A stretch of DNA of 64,000 nucleotides from Pithys albifrons albifrons (lineage: Eukaryota > Chordata > Aves > Passeriformes > Thamnophilidae), in NCBI RefSeq assembly GCF_047495875.1, contig NC_092480.1, forward strand, positions 2,728,001 through 2,792,000, in the 5' to 3' direction. The translations under genes and the position numbers were made by a program. Position 1 is the stretch's first letter; each line of letters opens with the position of its first letter. Below are positions 1 through 39,036 of this stretch, in pieces. Under the pieces are notes generated by a model that was given only the letters and a program-made list of their open reading frames with translations, did no database searches and was not told where the DNA came from.

Positions 1-2339
1 CTTGAGTGTCCCTTTTTGAGGTCAAATAGAATATAGTCTAAAAATCTGGTTTATTTCAGCTGTTTACTATGAACATTGTAAATAATCTGCAGTCCTCACT
101 GACTGAATATGGGTTATTGGTTAATTAACAAAAAAATTGCAGAAAATTTAGAAAATTACTTCTGATTGCTGTGGTCACCATGTCTGCCCTGTCTCCTCAC
201 CTCTTGCCCTCTCATCCTGAGTTTTCTGTGCATTAAACAACATGGTGCCTGTCCCTGGAAGGTCAGGCTGCTCCTGACATCACAATGTTCCCGAATTCAC
301 TGGAAACGTGACTTAATCCACCACATGGAGATGTGTGAAGCTTCAGCAGTGTTTGCTTTCCAGACGAAAAAACAACTTAAAGGCACAAGGCGTCTGTCCA
401 GAGGCAAGAAGTGGAAACTTGTGTGTCAGTCCTGTCTCTGGACCAGCTGATTTTTCTTCAGTGGAGGATTTTATTGGTTTTTTTTTAACTCAGAGAGCAG
501 CATCAGGTGCTTCATATAAGCACAGGAACCAGTGGCTGATGTTTTTAAGGGCTGTGAAATGAAATCATGCATGATGAAATGAATTTCTCTCTGTAAGACA
601 GAGGAGCATCACCCTCCTGCTCCAGCCCCTGAAGATCAGGGTGACGTCGACACAGCCAGTGGCAGGTCTGGGTGCTCTGGCACACTCAGAGCAGGGTGCT
701 GGCTCCCAGCTGAGCACTCAGGTCAGCTCTGTAACCTCCACTGCATCAGAGGTTCATGCAGACTAAGCTCTCAATGGTTAATTTTGGCATCCAGTTGCCC
801 TTGGTGGTATGTGAAGTATTCTGTAGCCTCATTGTTTCTGTCCTTCCTCTGGAGCCTGTGCAGAAATGTCAGCGGCTCCGAGGGCTGTGCCTACGTGCGG
901 GGTTGGGGACTGGCCCCCGTGCCCAGCTCTTCATGAAAAGTGAAATTTCACGCCTAACCTAAAAAGGGTTTTCTGCAGCCTAAGCAGGACTGACTCATCA
1001 GAGGGGCAGCAGAGATTTCTGTGTGAGAGGCACAGGGCAGAGAGAAGGGTGCTGGAGCTGAAGGTGTGTGTCACCATCCATGTCAGGAACCCTGGTTTGG
1101 GCAAAAATGTGCTTAGGACAGAACTGGTAGGAAGACACTTACTGCAGTAACTGGATTTGTTTTCTTGTCTGCAGGAGAACTGCTAAACTATTTACGGAAT
1201 TGTTGAGAGATTGAACCCCTTTGCTTTGTTTTAAGGGCACTTGCTGTGCTCCCCAATTCCAGCAGTGTGGAAGATGTGAATGACCTTGTTTAGGAGCTGA
1301 GCTATCACCTGTTGATCAGTGGCAACACTTAAATTGGAGCAGCCCTTGCTGAACTCTGCTGTCAGTCTCCAGCTCTGCAGAGTAATTAATTTATGACCAT
1401 GCAAATGGCTTAATGAAACACGACAGGGCAATTTGAGATGGTACCTTTACTTTTCCTAGCCAGTGAGCTGAGGGTCAGATTTGACTTGGTGATGGTTTTC
1501 CTTCCCCAGCCCTGGTTCAGATTTGCTTATGGAATAAGTTTATCCGATGAATAAAAGTTAATTGACGAGTTCTTTGAAAAACACCTCGAGTCTGTTGCAC
1601 AACATGAGTAGGCAAAGGCAGAAGTAGATTGCTGTGCACTCAGGAGTAGCACAACTGCTTTGATGGATCTTGGTAATTAGTATTTACTGCGAGTCAATTA
1701 CATTGCAGGTATTTTAATTAATGGGTGACTGGGGAAAAACACAACCACCCGATGAGAAACCTGCACAAGTGATTTATTGTTACTGTTTTCAAGAACGCGT
1801 ATTGAGCCCCCAGTTTTAATGGGCTCTAGGGAGGGACATGAAGCATTTCAGCCTAGTTTTGTCCAGAAGTCTTTTGAGTCAGTGGCCCTGCTGAGGAGTT
1901 AGAACCTCCTGAAGTGGCCAAGGGGATAACAGGCCCCTGGGTTTTGGGTGGCTGGTGCCTCTCCTAACCCACCCTGTGACTCGTGCCAGAGGGGACAGGG
2001 TTTGTATAAACCTCCAGAGCTGTTCCTGTGAGCTGGCAAAACTTGGGAACCCTCCTGGTCCCATGTGTGGTTACTGGGGACACCCCAGGGCACATCTTGA
2101 GTTTCTTCTGGGTTTTTGTAGTGCTGACCTCAGTCCCATAATTGTGCAAGCTGCTGTTCCTACCCATATCTCTTACCTACTACATTAGCTTTAGCCAGAT
2201 TTGCATATTGGGTAGAAAGGTATTAGGAAAGGGCAATAATTGTATCTCATAATTCACCTGCCACTTCGCTTTTTATGCTTTTATGATTTTACAGGCAGCC
2301 TGTTCTGCTGATGCTTCAGGGAGAGGGATGATTTTTTTT

Positions 2340-2560
2340 CATAGAATCATAGAATGGATTGGATTGGAAAAGCCCTCTGGGATCATCAAGTCCAACCCTT
2401 GGTCCAACTCCAGTCCCTTTACCAGATCATGGTACTCAGTGCCACGGCCAAGCTCAGCTGAAAAACCTCCAGGGATGGGGAATCCACCCCCTCTCTGGGC
2501 AGCCCATTCCAATGCCTGAGCACTCTCTCTGGAAAGAATTTTTTTCCTCCTTTCTCTGCC
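2340..2560 (-). mobile_element. CR1 LINE 3' fragment
   Basis: The segment opens with the reverse complement of the CR1 3' terminus (tandem ATAGAATC-like octamers). It then gives the reverse complement of the standard CR1 3' region, including the CAAGTCCAACCCTTGGTCCAA block and the GGGAATCCACCCCCTCTCTGGG block. These blocks are shared with the copies at 10568, 30756 and 42506. It is 5'-truncated, as CR1 copies usually are. The upstream border near 2560 is approximate because similarity fades. Confidence 0.9.
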
Positions 2561-3264
2561 ATTTCTGCTTCCTTCCTCCTGCCTGTCCATCCCTGCTCAC
2601 GGGACAGTGAGGACTGGCTCCTGTAAGCCTGGTGCTTCCAGGTTTTAAGTGGACTGACTCCAGTTGGGTCACTGCTGTGTGCCTGCCTTTGTGATCTCTT
2701 GGAGAGGCTTTTCGTGTCCGTGTGTGCAGTGCTGCCTTCCAAGGAAAGCCCAGCTGGCAACAAACACTACCTTTGAGTGAGAGTACAGGCTTTCAGCAAA
2801 ATATTTGGGAGTGCTCAGATTTCCGTAGTGGAAGCCAGTTCCATTTTTATAATGAAATGTTTTCTTGGATATAGCAAGGATGTTTTTGCACCAATGTGCA
2901 GGGAGGGGTGGTGTTAAATACCTCCTGCAGCTGGTAGCTTTGCTGGCTGGGAAGCTGAGGTGAGGAGCAGGTTCTGTCTGTAACTACCTGGGACCTCACT
3001 GGTTCCAGCAAGAGTTATCTTTTGAGGCAGAGTAGACCAAAGACACATATCCTGTGAAAAACCAGAGGGAAGGAGGGATGGCACATGGCCAGAGCCTGCA
3101 CCTCTCAGTGTCGAGGTGATGTGATATGAGGCTTGGTGCCTGACTGAAGGCAAAGGCTGGAAAGCTTTTAAAGGATTTAAAAACCTTTGCATTTATCACA
3201 AAACAGTTCTGTTTTTCCAGCCATCCCCTCAGCTGTTCTCTAAATAAAATTTTAAAGCCTTTCA

Positions 3265-3412
3265 GAATCAGAATCACACAGACTATTCTGAGTTGGAAGG
3301 GACTCACAAGGATCATCAAGTCCAACTCTTAAGTCAATGGCCCATACAAGGGATTGAACCCATGACCTTGGCATTATTGCAACCAAGTTTTAACCAACTG
3401 AGCTCATCTCAC
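3265..3412 (-). mobile_element. tRNA-Ile-derived SINE with CR1 tail (TguSINE1-like)
   Basis: Read on the minus strand, this begins with a GAGCTCAGTTGGTTAAAAC A-box region and continues through a tRNA-Ile-like anticodon arm and a GGTTCAATCCC B box. It ends in a CR1-like tail (TTGGACTTGATGATCC, then CCCTTCCAACTCAGAATAGTC). The same structure lies on the plus strand at 11428-11570. Such SINEs are mobilised by CR1 reverse transcriptase and are known from passerine birds. Confidence 0.8.
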
Positions 3413-3680
3413 TTGGAGATAGCCCAGGTGAGGGCAGATTTGCAGGCACGTGCCAGAGTCCCTGCCCGTGTCACTTCCCTGTCTGGTGTTGGGGCTGGAA
3501 ACCACGGTGGTTCCCATGTTATTCCCCTCCTCCTCCACCTCACCACCTCTCTCCAGGAGTGTGTGAGAAGCCCCTGTTGGGGTTGTGTCCATAACTGTAA
3601 AAGAAAAGCTGTTAAAAATCTGTAAGTTTGCTATAAAATCACGCTGGCTAGAGAAGATTAATTAGGCCACAGCTTACAGG

Positions 3681-31761
<28,081 letters not shown>

Positions 31762-32785
31762 CCAGGAGAGAGTGAGTATCTATGTGTCCTTCTCTCTCCA
31801 CACACACATATCTCAGGCTGCCTCCATGGCCTCATTTCCATGGGTCTTCTTCCTTGCTCATTGTTCAGTCCAAGGGACCAGACCATCCACTCTGAGCTCC
31901 TGTGCTGGAGTTGTTTGCTGTCCCCCCATTTGCCCAGGAGAAACACCCCTCCTTGCAAGCCTGTGCTGTTCTTCAAAGCCCCTCTACAAGGCAGAGTCTC
32001 CCTCCTGGGGCAGGGTTGGGAATGGACTGGAAATGCAGGAGAGCTGGGGGAGCAGAACTGCTGTTTTGGTGTCTCCTGACATTCTTTCTCCTCTCTTGCA
32101 GGGTTTGTGTACAGCTTTGAAACGAAAAGGTCCATTTTAAACCAACAGTATCTAGCAGCATTGCGCCAAATTGCCGTAGTATTTCTGACTAACTGGAATA
32201 CCATGGCCCCTTTCCTCATCCTCACTTCATCCAGTGTGTCGTTCCTTTGGGTTCTTTAATTTCTGCCACACTTGCCTGTAACTCCAGCTACCACTGAACA
32301 ACCAGAGACCTGAGCCTGATGCTGCGGCAGAAGATCGGTGGAGCCTCCACACTGGGGCTGCCTTGGGGGCTGTCACTGCTGGGGCTGAGCCTCCCTGAGG
32401 AATCTGAGGGAACTGGAGCCGCTCCTGGATGGAGGCTGTGCTGTCCTTCCCCTCTATCCTGCTGCACTGGGGGGATCTGAGCCTGGGTCCCTCCCCATCC
32501 CACCTGGGGCTCCGGCCAGTGTGGGGAGCTCCCACCCCGGTGCAATGAGCTTCTTGTCTCATCTCTGTCTGCTCTGTTTCCTCCCGTGTGCTGGGGTGCT
32601 GACAGAATCACCCCTCCCCTGCCCTTTATGCCTCTCTTCTTTCCAAATCTGCCACGACTTGGGTTTTTTTCTTTTCCTGGCTATTGTAGGGCAGATGGAT
32701 TTTTCTTTTGTTTCCTTTGCTTCTCCTCCTGATCACGTAGGAATTGGGTTTTTTTGGTAAATGTTGGTTTATTATTATTGTTATT

Positions 32786-32791
32786 AATAAA
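32786..32791 (+). terminator. SIK3: Possible proximal SIK3 poly(A) signal
   Basis: AATAAA inside an AT-rich stretch of the 3'UTR, about 1 kb upstream of the distal signal. Confidence 0.4.
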
Positions 32792-33759
32792 AGGCAAAAG
32801 GAATTTCTGTTTGAGAGAAATTTTTAACTAGATTCTGTTCTATATGAATTGTGACTTGCACCTTTTGTTCAAAGTATTTTATTTCTGTTAACGACATTGT
32901 ACTTGTGACTGGTTTTCTCTCGTGCCAGTGGCGACAGTGGTAATTCTCCTTACACAGTTGGGACAGGCAGAGGTCCCTTCTTTGTCCCTTTTCCATCTTT
33001 TCCTTGGTGGATAGAGTGGGAATCCCCCCCCACTGGGACTCTGGAGCACGTGGTGTCACCCTTGCCTTCGAGACTTGACAAGCTCCTGCTCAGATCCTTC
33101 TTATTGACACTTTTCTGGAATATTTTGTAAAACTAAAGGAAAAATCGGCCCAGCTCTCCTGACTTTGCACAGAAGGAAGTGTGAAACCAGCACAGCAGAG
33201 GTGACTTTGCTATCCTTACCCGTGCCTCTTCCCGGCTTTCCCTTCTCCGGGAAAACAACGCTAATGGCTCTGCAATCCCGAAAATGAGAGAGGAGGGAAG
33301 CTCCACAGCCCGGCCGTGCGTGGCCCCTCACCTGGCACCCGCGGCCTCGGGCGGGGGCACGGGGAGCCCGGCAGGAAGGGTGGGAAACACTGAAAGCCTT
33401 TTTGCTCTGTCCCTTGGGTTTGTTCTCCTTTTGTTTACATGACACTGTATCCTGGGAGAGTCGCCGGGCCCCCCCAGCAGCAGGGCCGCGTTCACCGTGC
33501 CATCCGCAGTATCACACTTTTTTTATCATGGCTTTGTATTGTAGTAATCAATACGCGCAGTATATGTTGAATGTATATTAATATACTTTGCTATTATTTC
33601 TGTTTTTTGGAAATGTCAGAAGTATTTTTTTTTCTTCCTCATTTATGTTGGACTAAAACAAACAAACAAAAAAAAAGAACACGTTTCAGTAAATCTTCAG
33701 TCCATTTTTTTGTGGGTCACTTGCAACTAGTCAATTAGTTGGACAGTGGGATCATAACA

Positions 33760-33765
33760 AATAAA
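33760..33765 (+). terminator. SIK3: Distal SIK3 poly(A) signal
   Basis: AATAAA in the sequence CATAACAAATAAAACC. It is the last such signal before the GC-rich intergenic region, and an AT-rich 3'UTR of mammalian type precedes it. Confidence 0.65.
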
Positions 33766-33785
33766 ACCATGATTATGATCTTCCT

Positions 33786-34940
33786 TGGGCTCTTGTTTGC
33801 CTTGTTGCTCAACACCAAAGCTCAAGGGGCGGCAGCGTGGCCGTGCTTGAAGCTGCCATGTCCCAAATCCATCCCTGGGCTGCCACCTGCCCTGTGCTCC
33901 AGCTCCTGTTCCAGCTGGGTTTCCCAAAGCGCCCATGGCACTCACAGCACCCCTGCAGTGCTATAGCTCAGCAGAGTCCAACTCATCCTGCAAAGAATGT
34001 GGGTGTGGGGAAATACCTGCAGATCAAACCCTGCTTTAGGGTAACACCTGCGGATCAAACCCTGCAAACTCCTTCCCCAGTCGGGCTTTCCCAGGAGCGG
34101 GTATAGTCTGGGAGGAGCAGGGAGCTGTGCCTCCAGCACCCTGGAGCCACCCTGGAGCATTGAAGGGGATAGTGATATCTGTGTGATGCCCACAAGGTGC
34201 CCAGCAAGCCATTCTAGGGCTTGAGGCTTCAGGAAGCTGGTGCCACTCCAAAACAGGAGTGGCATTCCTCTGTGGCAGCTCCCCAGGGCATTCCCAGCCC
34301 TGCTGGCCACACTCCCCACAGCCCTGTCTGGGGATGTACCTCCTCTCTCATCATCCCGTCTCTCCTTCATCCCCCCCTTGCCAGGTTCTTCTCCCTGGCT
34401 TGGTTCCTGTGTGTCCCTGGGCTGGTGGCAGTGGGATGGGGGAGCACCTCGGGCTGAGGAGGGTTTTGGGGTGGCCTTTCTGAGATGTTGAGGTCAGGCT
34501 GGTGCTGGCTCTGAGCTCAGCCTTTGCTTAGCTGCCCAGGTTTCCAAGGAAGGCAGGGGGGCACAGCAGGAAAAGGGGTGACCTGAGCAGTGCGGGTCTC
34601 ACCAGCCCGAAGAGGGATGGGGGCACAGACCCCAGTGGAGGCGAGGGGTCTGGTTACGGCAGGACAAATCCCTGCGGGAATAAACCTTGTCCCCGGGCGG
34701 CCGGCCAATCCCTGGGGGCTGCGAGAGGCCCGGGACAGCAGGAATCTGGGTCACCGGGAGCGTAAACAGGCTCCTTGGCCGGAGAGGCGCGTCCCGCCGG
34801 GAGCTCCTGTTTGCTCGACGCCCCTGCCAAGCCCGCGCTGCTCGGCGCGGGGCTGCGCGATCCTTGAACCCTGCGCGCCACATCGCCCGCCGGGAGCGAG
34901 TTCTTGGGCCGCCGCGCTGGCTTATCTCCGCGGAACTGCC
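33786..34940. other. SIK3-APOA1 intergenic spacer
   Basis: About 1.15 kb without coding evidence. From about 34560 it becomes rich in CpG and merges into the APOA1 promoter. No repeat family was recognised. Confidence 0.6.
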
Positions 34941-35010
34941 CCTCCGGCATAAATAGCGGCGGCGGAGCCTCGGCCGCTCAGACGGGACGGGCAGCAGCGG
35001 CAGAGAGAGC
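34560..35010 (+). promoter_or_regulatory. APOA1: APOA1 promoter with CpG-rich region and TATA box
   Basis: A TATA-like ATAAATA lies at 34949-34955, about 25-30 bp before the presumed start near 34980. The non-coding first exon ends at 35012 (donor GTAAGA). The surroundings are strongly CpG-rich, unlike the mammalian APOA1 promoter. TTGAACCCTGC near 34864 recalls a nuclear-receptor half-site region, but this is weak. Confidence 0.7.
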
Positions 35011-35225
35011 TGGTAAGAGCCTGGGCTGCTCCAGAGGACCCGCGGTGCCGCAGCGACAGAACGCTCTGCTTGTGGGACACCGCGGTTCCCACCCTCGGGC
35101 TTCGTCCGCGGCACCGACGGGGACCCCTCGAGCCGGGCTGGGGGCTCAGCTCCCGCTGGGGCTGGAATTTTGCCGAGTCTTCCTGAGCCTGACTCCCTTG
35201 CTCTGCCCCCAGGTTCAGCGCGAAG

Positions 35226-36327
35226 ATGAGAGCCGTGGTGTTGACCCTCGCCCTGCTCTGCCTGACGGGTAGGTCCGAACGGGGCTGGGGTGGCAGCGGC
35301 TGCGCATCCCCGCGGGATGGAGCGGGACGGGGCGGCCGAGCCCGGTGCGGGCGCTGCTGGAAGCCTCTGGTTTCCGAAGCGCTTTGCAAGTCGGGCTGCA
35401 GCCAAGAGTGCCCTCCCGAGCCGAGCAGGACCTCGGCAGGGCTGGAGCCGACCCGCCGGCACTGGACCGTGTGTCCTGAGCACAGCCGACTCTCTCTGCA
35501 GGCACCCAGGCCCGCTCCTTCTGGCAGCACGATGACCCCCAAGCGCCCCTGGATCGCCTCCAGGACATGCTGGATGTGTACCTGGAGACAGTGAAGGCCA
35601 GCGGCAAGGAAGCCATCTCCCAGTTCGAGGCCTCTGCCGTGGGCAAACAGCTGGAGTAAGTGGGGGATGTGTGGTGGGGCTGGAGAGGGATCCCCGTGCA
35701 CCGTGTCTGACCTCCCTCTGCTCCTGCAGCCTGAAGCTGAGCGAGAACCTGGACACGCTGGGCGCAGCCGCTGCCAAACTGCGTGAGGACTTAGCCCCCT
35801 ACTACAAGGAGGTGCGGGAGATGTGGCTGAAGGACACCGAGGCTCTGCGCAAGGAGCTGACCAAGGACCTGGAGGATGTGAAGGAGAAGATCAAGCCCTT
35901 CCTGGACCAGTTCTCTGCCAAGTGGACGGAAGATCTGGAGCAGTACCGCCAGCGCCTGGCCCCCCTGGCCCAGGAGCTGAAGGAGCTCAGCAAGCAGAAG
36001 GTGGAGCTGCTGCAGCAGAAGCTGACCCCGGTGGCCGAGGAGGCGCGGGACCGCCTGCGCGGGCACGTCGAGGAGCTGCGCAAGAACGTGGCGCCCTTCA
36101 GTGACGAGCTGAGGCAGAAGCTGAGCCAGAAGCTGGAGGAGATCCGGGAGAAGGGCATCCCCCAGGCTGCCGAGTACCAGGCCAAGGTGGTGGAGCACCT
36201 GAGCAACCTGCGTGAGAAGGTGACGCCCCTGGTTCAGGACTTCAAGGAGCGCCTCACCCCCTACACCGAGACCCTCAAGGCCCGTTTCATCAGCTTCCTG
36301 GACGAACTCCAGAAGAGCGTGGCCTGA
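35226..36327 (+). CDS. APOA1: Apolipoprotein A-I
   Basis: Major HDL structural protein and LCAT activator, secreted. There is a non-coding exon 1 (to 35012). Coding exons are 35226-35268, 35502-35655 and 35730-36327; the ATG lies 13 bases into exon 2, which starts at 35213. The product is 264 residues, the usual avian length. The signal peptide is about 18 residues ([18 protein letters not shown]). The mature chain starts [15 protein letters not shown], then carries 11/22-residue amphipathic helix repeats, many opened by proline ([49 protein letters not shown]), and ends DELQKSVA. Three coding exons with these phases are typical of the apolipoprotein gene family. It converges with APOC3. The reading frame is intact. 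Confidence 0.98.
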
Positions 36328-36550
36328 GCCACCAGCCGGCACGGCCAGGGACTGACCCCAGCCCCTCTCCTGCAGCCACCCCGGGGTGCTCCCTGCCCTA
36401 CCCTGGGTGCTTCCCTTCAGGGGCTCTGGGGATGGGCTGCTGGAGCCCCAGCCCAGCCCTGGGGTGTCCTCCCTGGAGACTCCCTTCTCTTCTTCAGCCA
36501 CCTCCCCTCCCCTCCTTGGCATCACTCTCAGCTTTGCCTCCCTTTTGTCA

Positions 36551-36556
36551 AATAAA
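36551..36556 (+). terminator. APOA1: APOA1 poly(A) signal
   Basis: AATAAACATG lies about 225 bp after the stop codon. The convergent APOC3 signal lies only about 430 bp away. Confidence 0.9.
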
Positions 36557-36984
36557 CATGACTTAAGTTATTGGAGCTCGCTCAGTCTTTGCAGTGGATG
36601 CTGGAGGGGGCAGCCTGAACTGGGGTTGTGGGCGAGGGGTGCTCTGGGCTGGGGGTGCTGGAGGACTCCAGAGAGAGTGGGACAACAGGGAACTGGTGTG
36701 GGAGTGCCCTGGGCTTACCCCATACAAAGCCCCGCTCTGCCCAAGGTGCAGCCAGGATCGGACCTGCAAAAAGGGCTCTGCAGTGCTCTGGGACTGGGTT
36801 TGCAAGAGCTGGAGCTTGTTGGATTGTGGAAGCAGGATCTGGCTCCTGCTGCCCTGGGCACCTTGACATGACTGTGTGTAGCCCCAGTGCTGGTGTCTGT
36901 CCCAGCCCTCGCCCTCTCCACAGCTCACACTCCTCCTCACCATCCCCACAGTGATGCCACCACAGCCATCTGCTTCAGCCCCAC

Positions 36985-36990
36985 TTTATT
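36985..36990 (-). terminator. APOC3: APOC3 poly(A) signal
   Basis: TTTATT on the plus strand reads AATAAA on the APOC3 strand, about 75 bp downstream of its stop codon. Confidence 0.9.
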
Positions 36991-37064
36991 GAGAGAACCA
37001 TAACAGTGGGTGGGAGCCAGGGGGACCCTAGCCCTGTGGGACCCCCAGCCAGTCCCTGATGGGG

Positions 37065-37579
37065 CTACTTGGTCGGTGTCTTCTTCCAGAGCTCCGCCAG
37101 CTGCTCCTTGAGCCAGACCAGCTGCTCCTTCGCCAGCTGCGTGTTGTCCACCAGCCACTGCCTGTGAGGGGAGGGGAGGGCAGGGAGTGAGCGATGGGCC
37201 TGGGAGGGGCTCCCTGCAGGCAGTGAGGGATGGGGACAGGGACAGGGACTTGGGCTGGGGGTCTCAGGAGCACCTGGCTTGCTGTGCCACCTTGGACTCC
37301 CGCACCCTGGTGAAAGCATCCTTGGCCATGGTCGTGGCTTTCTGGGCGAGCTCCTGAAACTTCTGCACCAGTGCCTTCGGCTCCTCGGACGTGTCGGCCC
37401 CTGCAAGCAGGAATCTGTTGGGAGTGGAGGGATGGGGCCCTGGGGCTGTGCCCCCCCCGTGTGCCCCCCAGCACCCTGAGCCCTGACACCCTCCTCCTGC
37501 ACAGCCTTTGCTGTCCCTTACTTGTTCCCACTGCAAGGACAGCCGTGCAGGCAAGCAGGAGCAGCAGCGACACCTTCAT
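37065..37579 (-). CDS. APOC3: Apolipoprotein C-III
   Basis: Small exchangeable apolipoprotein of VLDL and HDL that inhibits lipoprotein lipase and remnant uptake. Coding exons on the minus strand are 37579-37522, 37400-37274 and 37161-37065, giving 93 residues (human 99). The signal peptide is MKVSLLLLLACTAVLAVG plus one or two residues. The mature N-terminus is ADTSEEPKALVQ, followed by an amphipathic helix (KFQELAQKATTMAKDAF) and a C-terminal helix with tryptophans (QWLVDN, LVWLKEQ, ELWKK) that matches lipid-binding Trp positions of the family. Introns split codons in the same phases as in the neighbouring apolipoproteins. It is the only gene of the cluster on this strand, as in mammals. 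Confidence 0.95.
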
Positions 37580-37688
37580 GGCTGGCGAGAGAGCAGAGCA
37601 CATGGTGAGGGGTGGCAGAGGGGGCCACAGGAGGCCCGACCCCATCCCCTTCCCAGCATGACCCTCACCAGGGGTGTCCCCACTCACC

Positions 37689-37710
37689 TGTGCCAGACTC
37701 TGCAACGCAG
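37689..37710 (-). other. APOC3: APOC3 non-coding first exon
   Basis: Reading the minus strand, the TATA box complement at 37731-37736 predicts a start near 37705-37710. A donor (CACAG|GTGAGT) lies at the 37688/37689 border. The ATG exon then begins at 37581, two bases before the start codon. The exact start is inferred from TATA spacing. Confidence 0.6.
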
Positions 37711-37730
37711 GGCCAGCCCTGGACTCCCCC

Positions 37731-37778
37731 TTTATACCCTCCCCACGGCTGCCCTTGAGGGGGTTTGTGCAAAGGTCA
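37731..37778 (-). promoter_or_regulatory. APOC3: APOC3 core promoter: TATA box and DR1 (HNF4/PPAR-type) site
   Basis: TTTATA on the plus strand (37731-37736) gives TATAAA for APOC3. At 37766-37778 the plus strand reads TGTGCAAAGGTCA, a direct-repeat-1 nuclear receptor site. It has the same GCAAAGGTCA core as the human APOC3 proximal HNF4 element, about 30 bp upstream of the TATA box. This suggests conserved liver/intestine control. Confidence 0.75.
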
Positions 37779-37852
37779 GAGAGCAGAGGCTGGAGGAGGG
37801 CTGCATCCGGCCAGCAGTTGGGAAATTCCATGGGGATGGAGCCTGCTGGGGC

Positions 37853-37906
37853 TCTGTGTGTGTCTGTGTGTGTGCACATACCTGTGCATACATGTGTGTG
37901 TGCACA
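37853..37906. repeat. TG-rich alternating dinucleotide tract
   Basis: Interrupted (TG)n sequence with CACATA and TGCATACATG segments, mostly alternating purine-pyrimidine. It lies in the divergent APOC3-APOA4 interval, close to the APOC3 DR1 element. Confidence 0.8.
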
Positions 37907-38777
37907 GCCTGCCTGGTGCCCGCTGCAGGGCACAGTGCGGTGACTGCAGCCCTGGGAACACACCTGGGGCCATGGGCACACACGGCACAAGGGTGACATC
38001 CAGTGGCTCTGGCCACGGGCACGACACCCTCGGGCACCCCGAGAGCTCTTTGGACCTTTTCGTTGTCACTGCCCAGCTGGTCCCTGCCCCTGCCCCTGCC
38101 AGCTGTGCCCTTTGCCCGCTATGACACATCACAGCTGCTTTGCAGCCCAAGCGAGTCCCTCATAGAGTGGGGTGGGCTGAGTGAGGGCTGCAGGGCTGCA
38201 CCCCCAGGTGTGTGCCAAGAGTCCTATGCCCATGGCCAGTGACTCGCACGGGTCCCATCTCCATTCCCAGGCACACCAGCACTGTGTGTCCACAGTGTCC
38301 TGCAGGGCCCTGACTTGTTCCTCTGGCAGGGTTTCCACCAGGAGGCTGGACTGGGAAGAAGTGATGCCATCCTGCACATACACAGCCTTGTGAGCCCCCA
38401 GGCTCCATCACACCATCGCCCCGAGCCCATGTCCTGCCCTGCTGCCCATCCCAGGCACAGCACAGCTGGCAGCAGGGCTGCAGGGTCCCCACAGTGCCTC
38501 CCAGACCCCATGCCCTGTTCCACCACTGCGCATCCCGGGTACCACCACACATCCCACACAGCACCAGCACAGCCACTGCTCCATGTCATGGAGCACTGAG
38601 CTGTCCCCTCTGCCCAGGGTCCCCATCCTCAGGAGAAGCTCAGCCCCGGGGTGTCCTGTGTACCCCCATCCCCTCTCTGCTGGCCCTTGCACACTGCCAG
38701 GAGCTGGCAGGGCTGTGGGTGATGTCAGGGCCGCAGGTGATGTCAGGGCTGTGCACACATCAGGTGCTTCCACGTCT
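37907..38777. other. APOC3-APOA4 divergent intergenic region
   Basis: This is the shared upstream region of two divergent genes. In mammals this interval contains the common enhancer for the APOA1/C3/A4 cluster. I see no coding sequence or mobile element. Individual enhancer sites cannot be assigned with confidence beyond the promoter-proximal ones. Confidence 0.5.
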
Positions 38778-38903
38778 TGACCTTGCTAAAGTCCAAGCCC
38801 GGGGCTGTGTCACAGCCTGCGTGGAAGCCACGGGGGTGCTCAGGCTGCATAAATAGCACTGGGAGCTGCTGGCTCGACAGGTACCGTGGCTGTGGCAGCA
38901 CAG
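38778..38903 (+). promoter_or_regulatory. APOA4: APOA4 promoter and non-coding first exon
   Basis: An ATAAATA box lies at 38849-38855. Upstream lie TGACCT (38778-38783) and CTAAAGTCCA (38786-38795), which resembles the HNF4-specific CAAAGTCCA motif. The first exon probably starts near 38880 and ends at 38903 (CACAG|GTGAGC). A GTACCG at 38881 is a poorer donor. Confidence 0.6.
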
Positions 38904-39036
38904 GTGAGCAGCTGAGAGGGCTGGAGAGAGCCAGTGCCTCCATTGCCTATGGTGGGGTAGGTGGCAGGGGGCTGCCAAACTCTGGGCCTCTCTTCACCTC
39001 CCCTCTGTGCTCCTGCAGGAGTCCCCAGTGCTCAGG

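Larger units (their letters stand above)
31762..33785 (+). other. SIK3: SIK3 3'UTR
   Basis: It follows the TAA stop (31759-31761) and is read to the poly(A) signal at 33760. A probable 3'UTR intron runs from 31772 (donor GTGAGT) to 32101 (acceptor CTCTCTTGCAG), after which sequence continues GGTTTGTGTACAGC. Because the donor is only about 10 bp after the stop, splicing here would not be expected to trigger nonsense-mediated decay. An internal AATAAA at 32786-32791 could give a shorter transcript. Confidence 0.7.

Noticed and set aside
34599..35777. 392-residue minus-strand open frame over the APOA1 promoter and first exons
   Set aside because: GC-rich CpG sequence has few stop codons. The plus strand carries APOA1 with correct exon borders.
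38881..38886. GTACCG as the APOA4 exon 1 donor
   Set aside because: It would leave almost no exon after the TATA-predicted start. CAG|GTGAGC at 38903 is a much better match.
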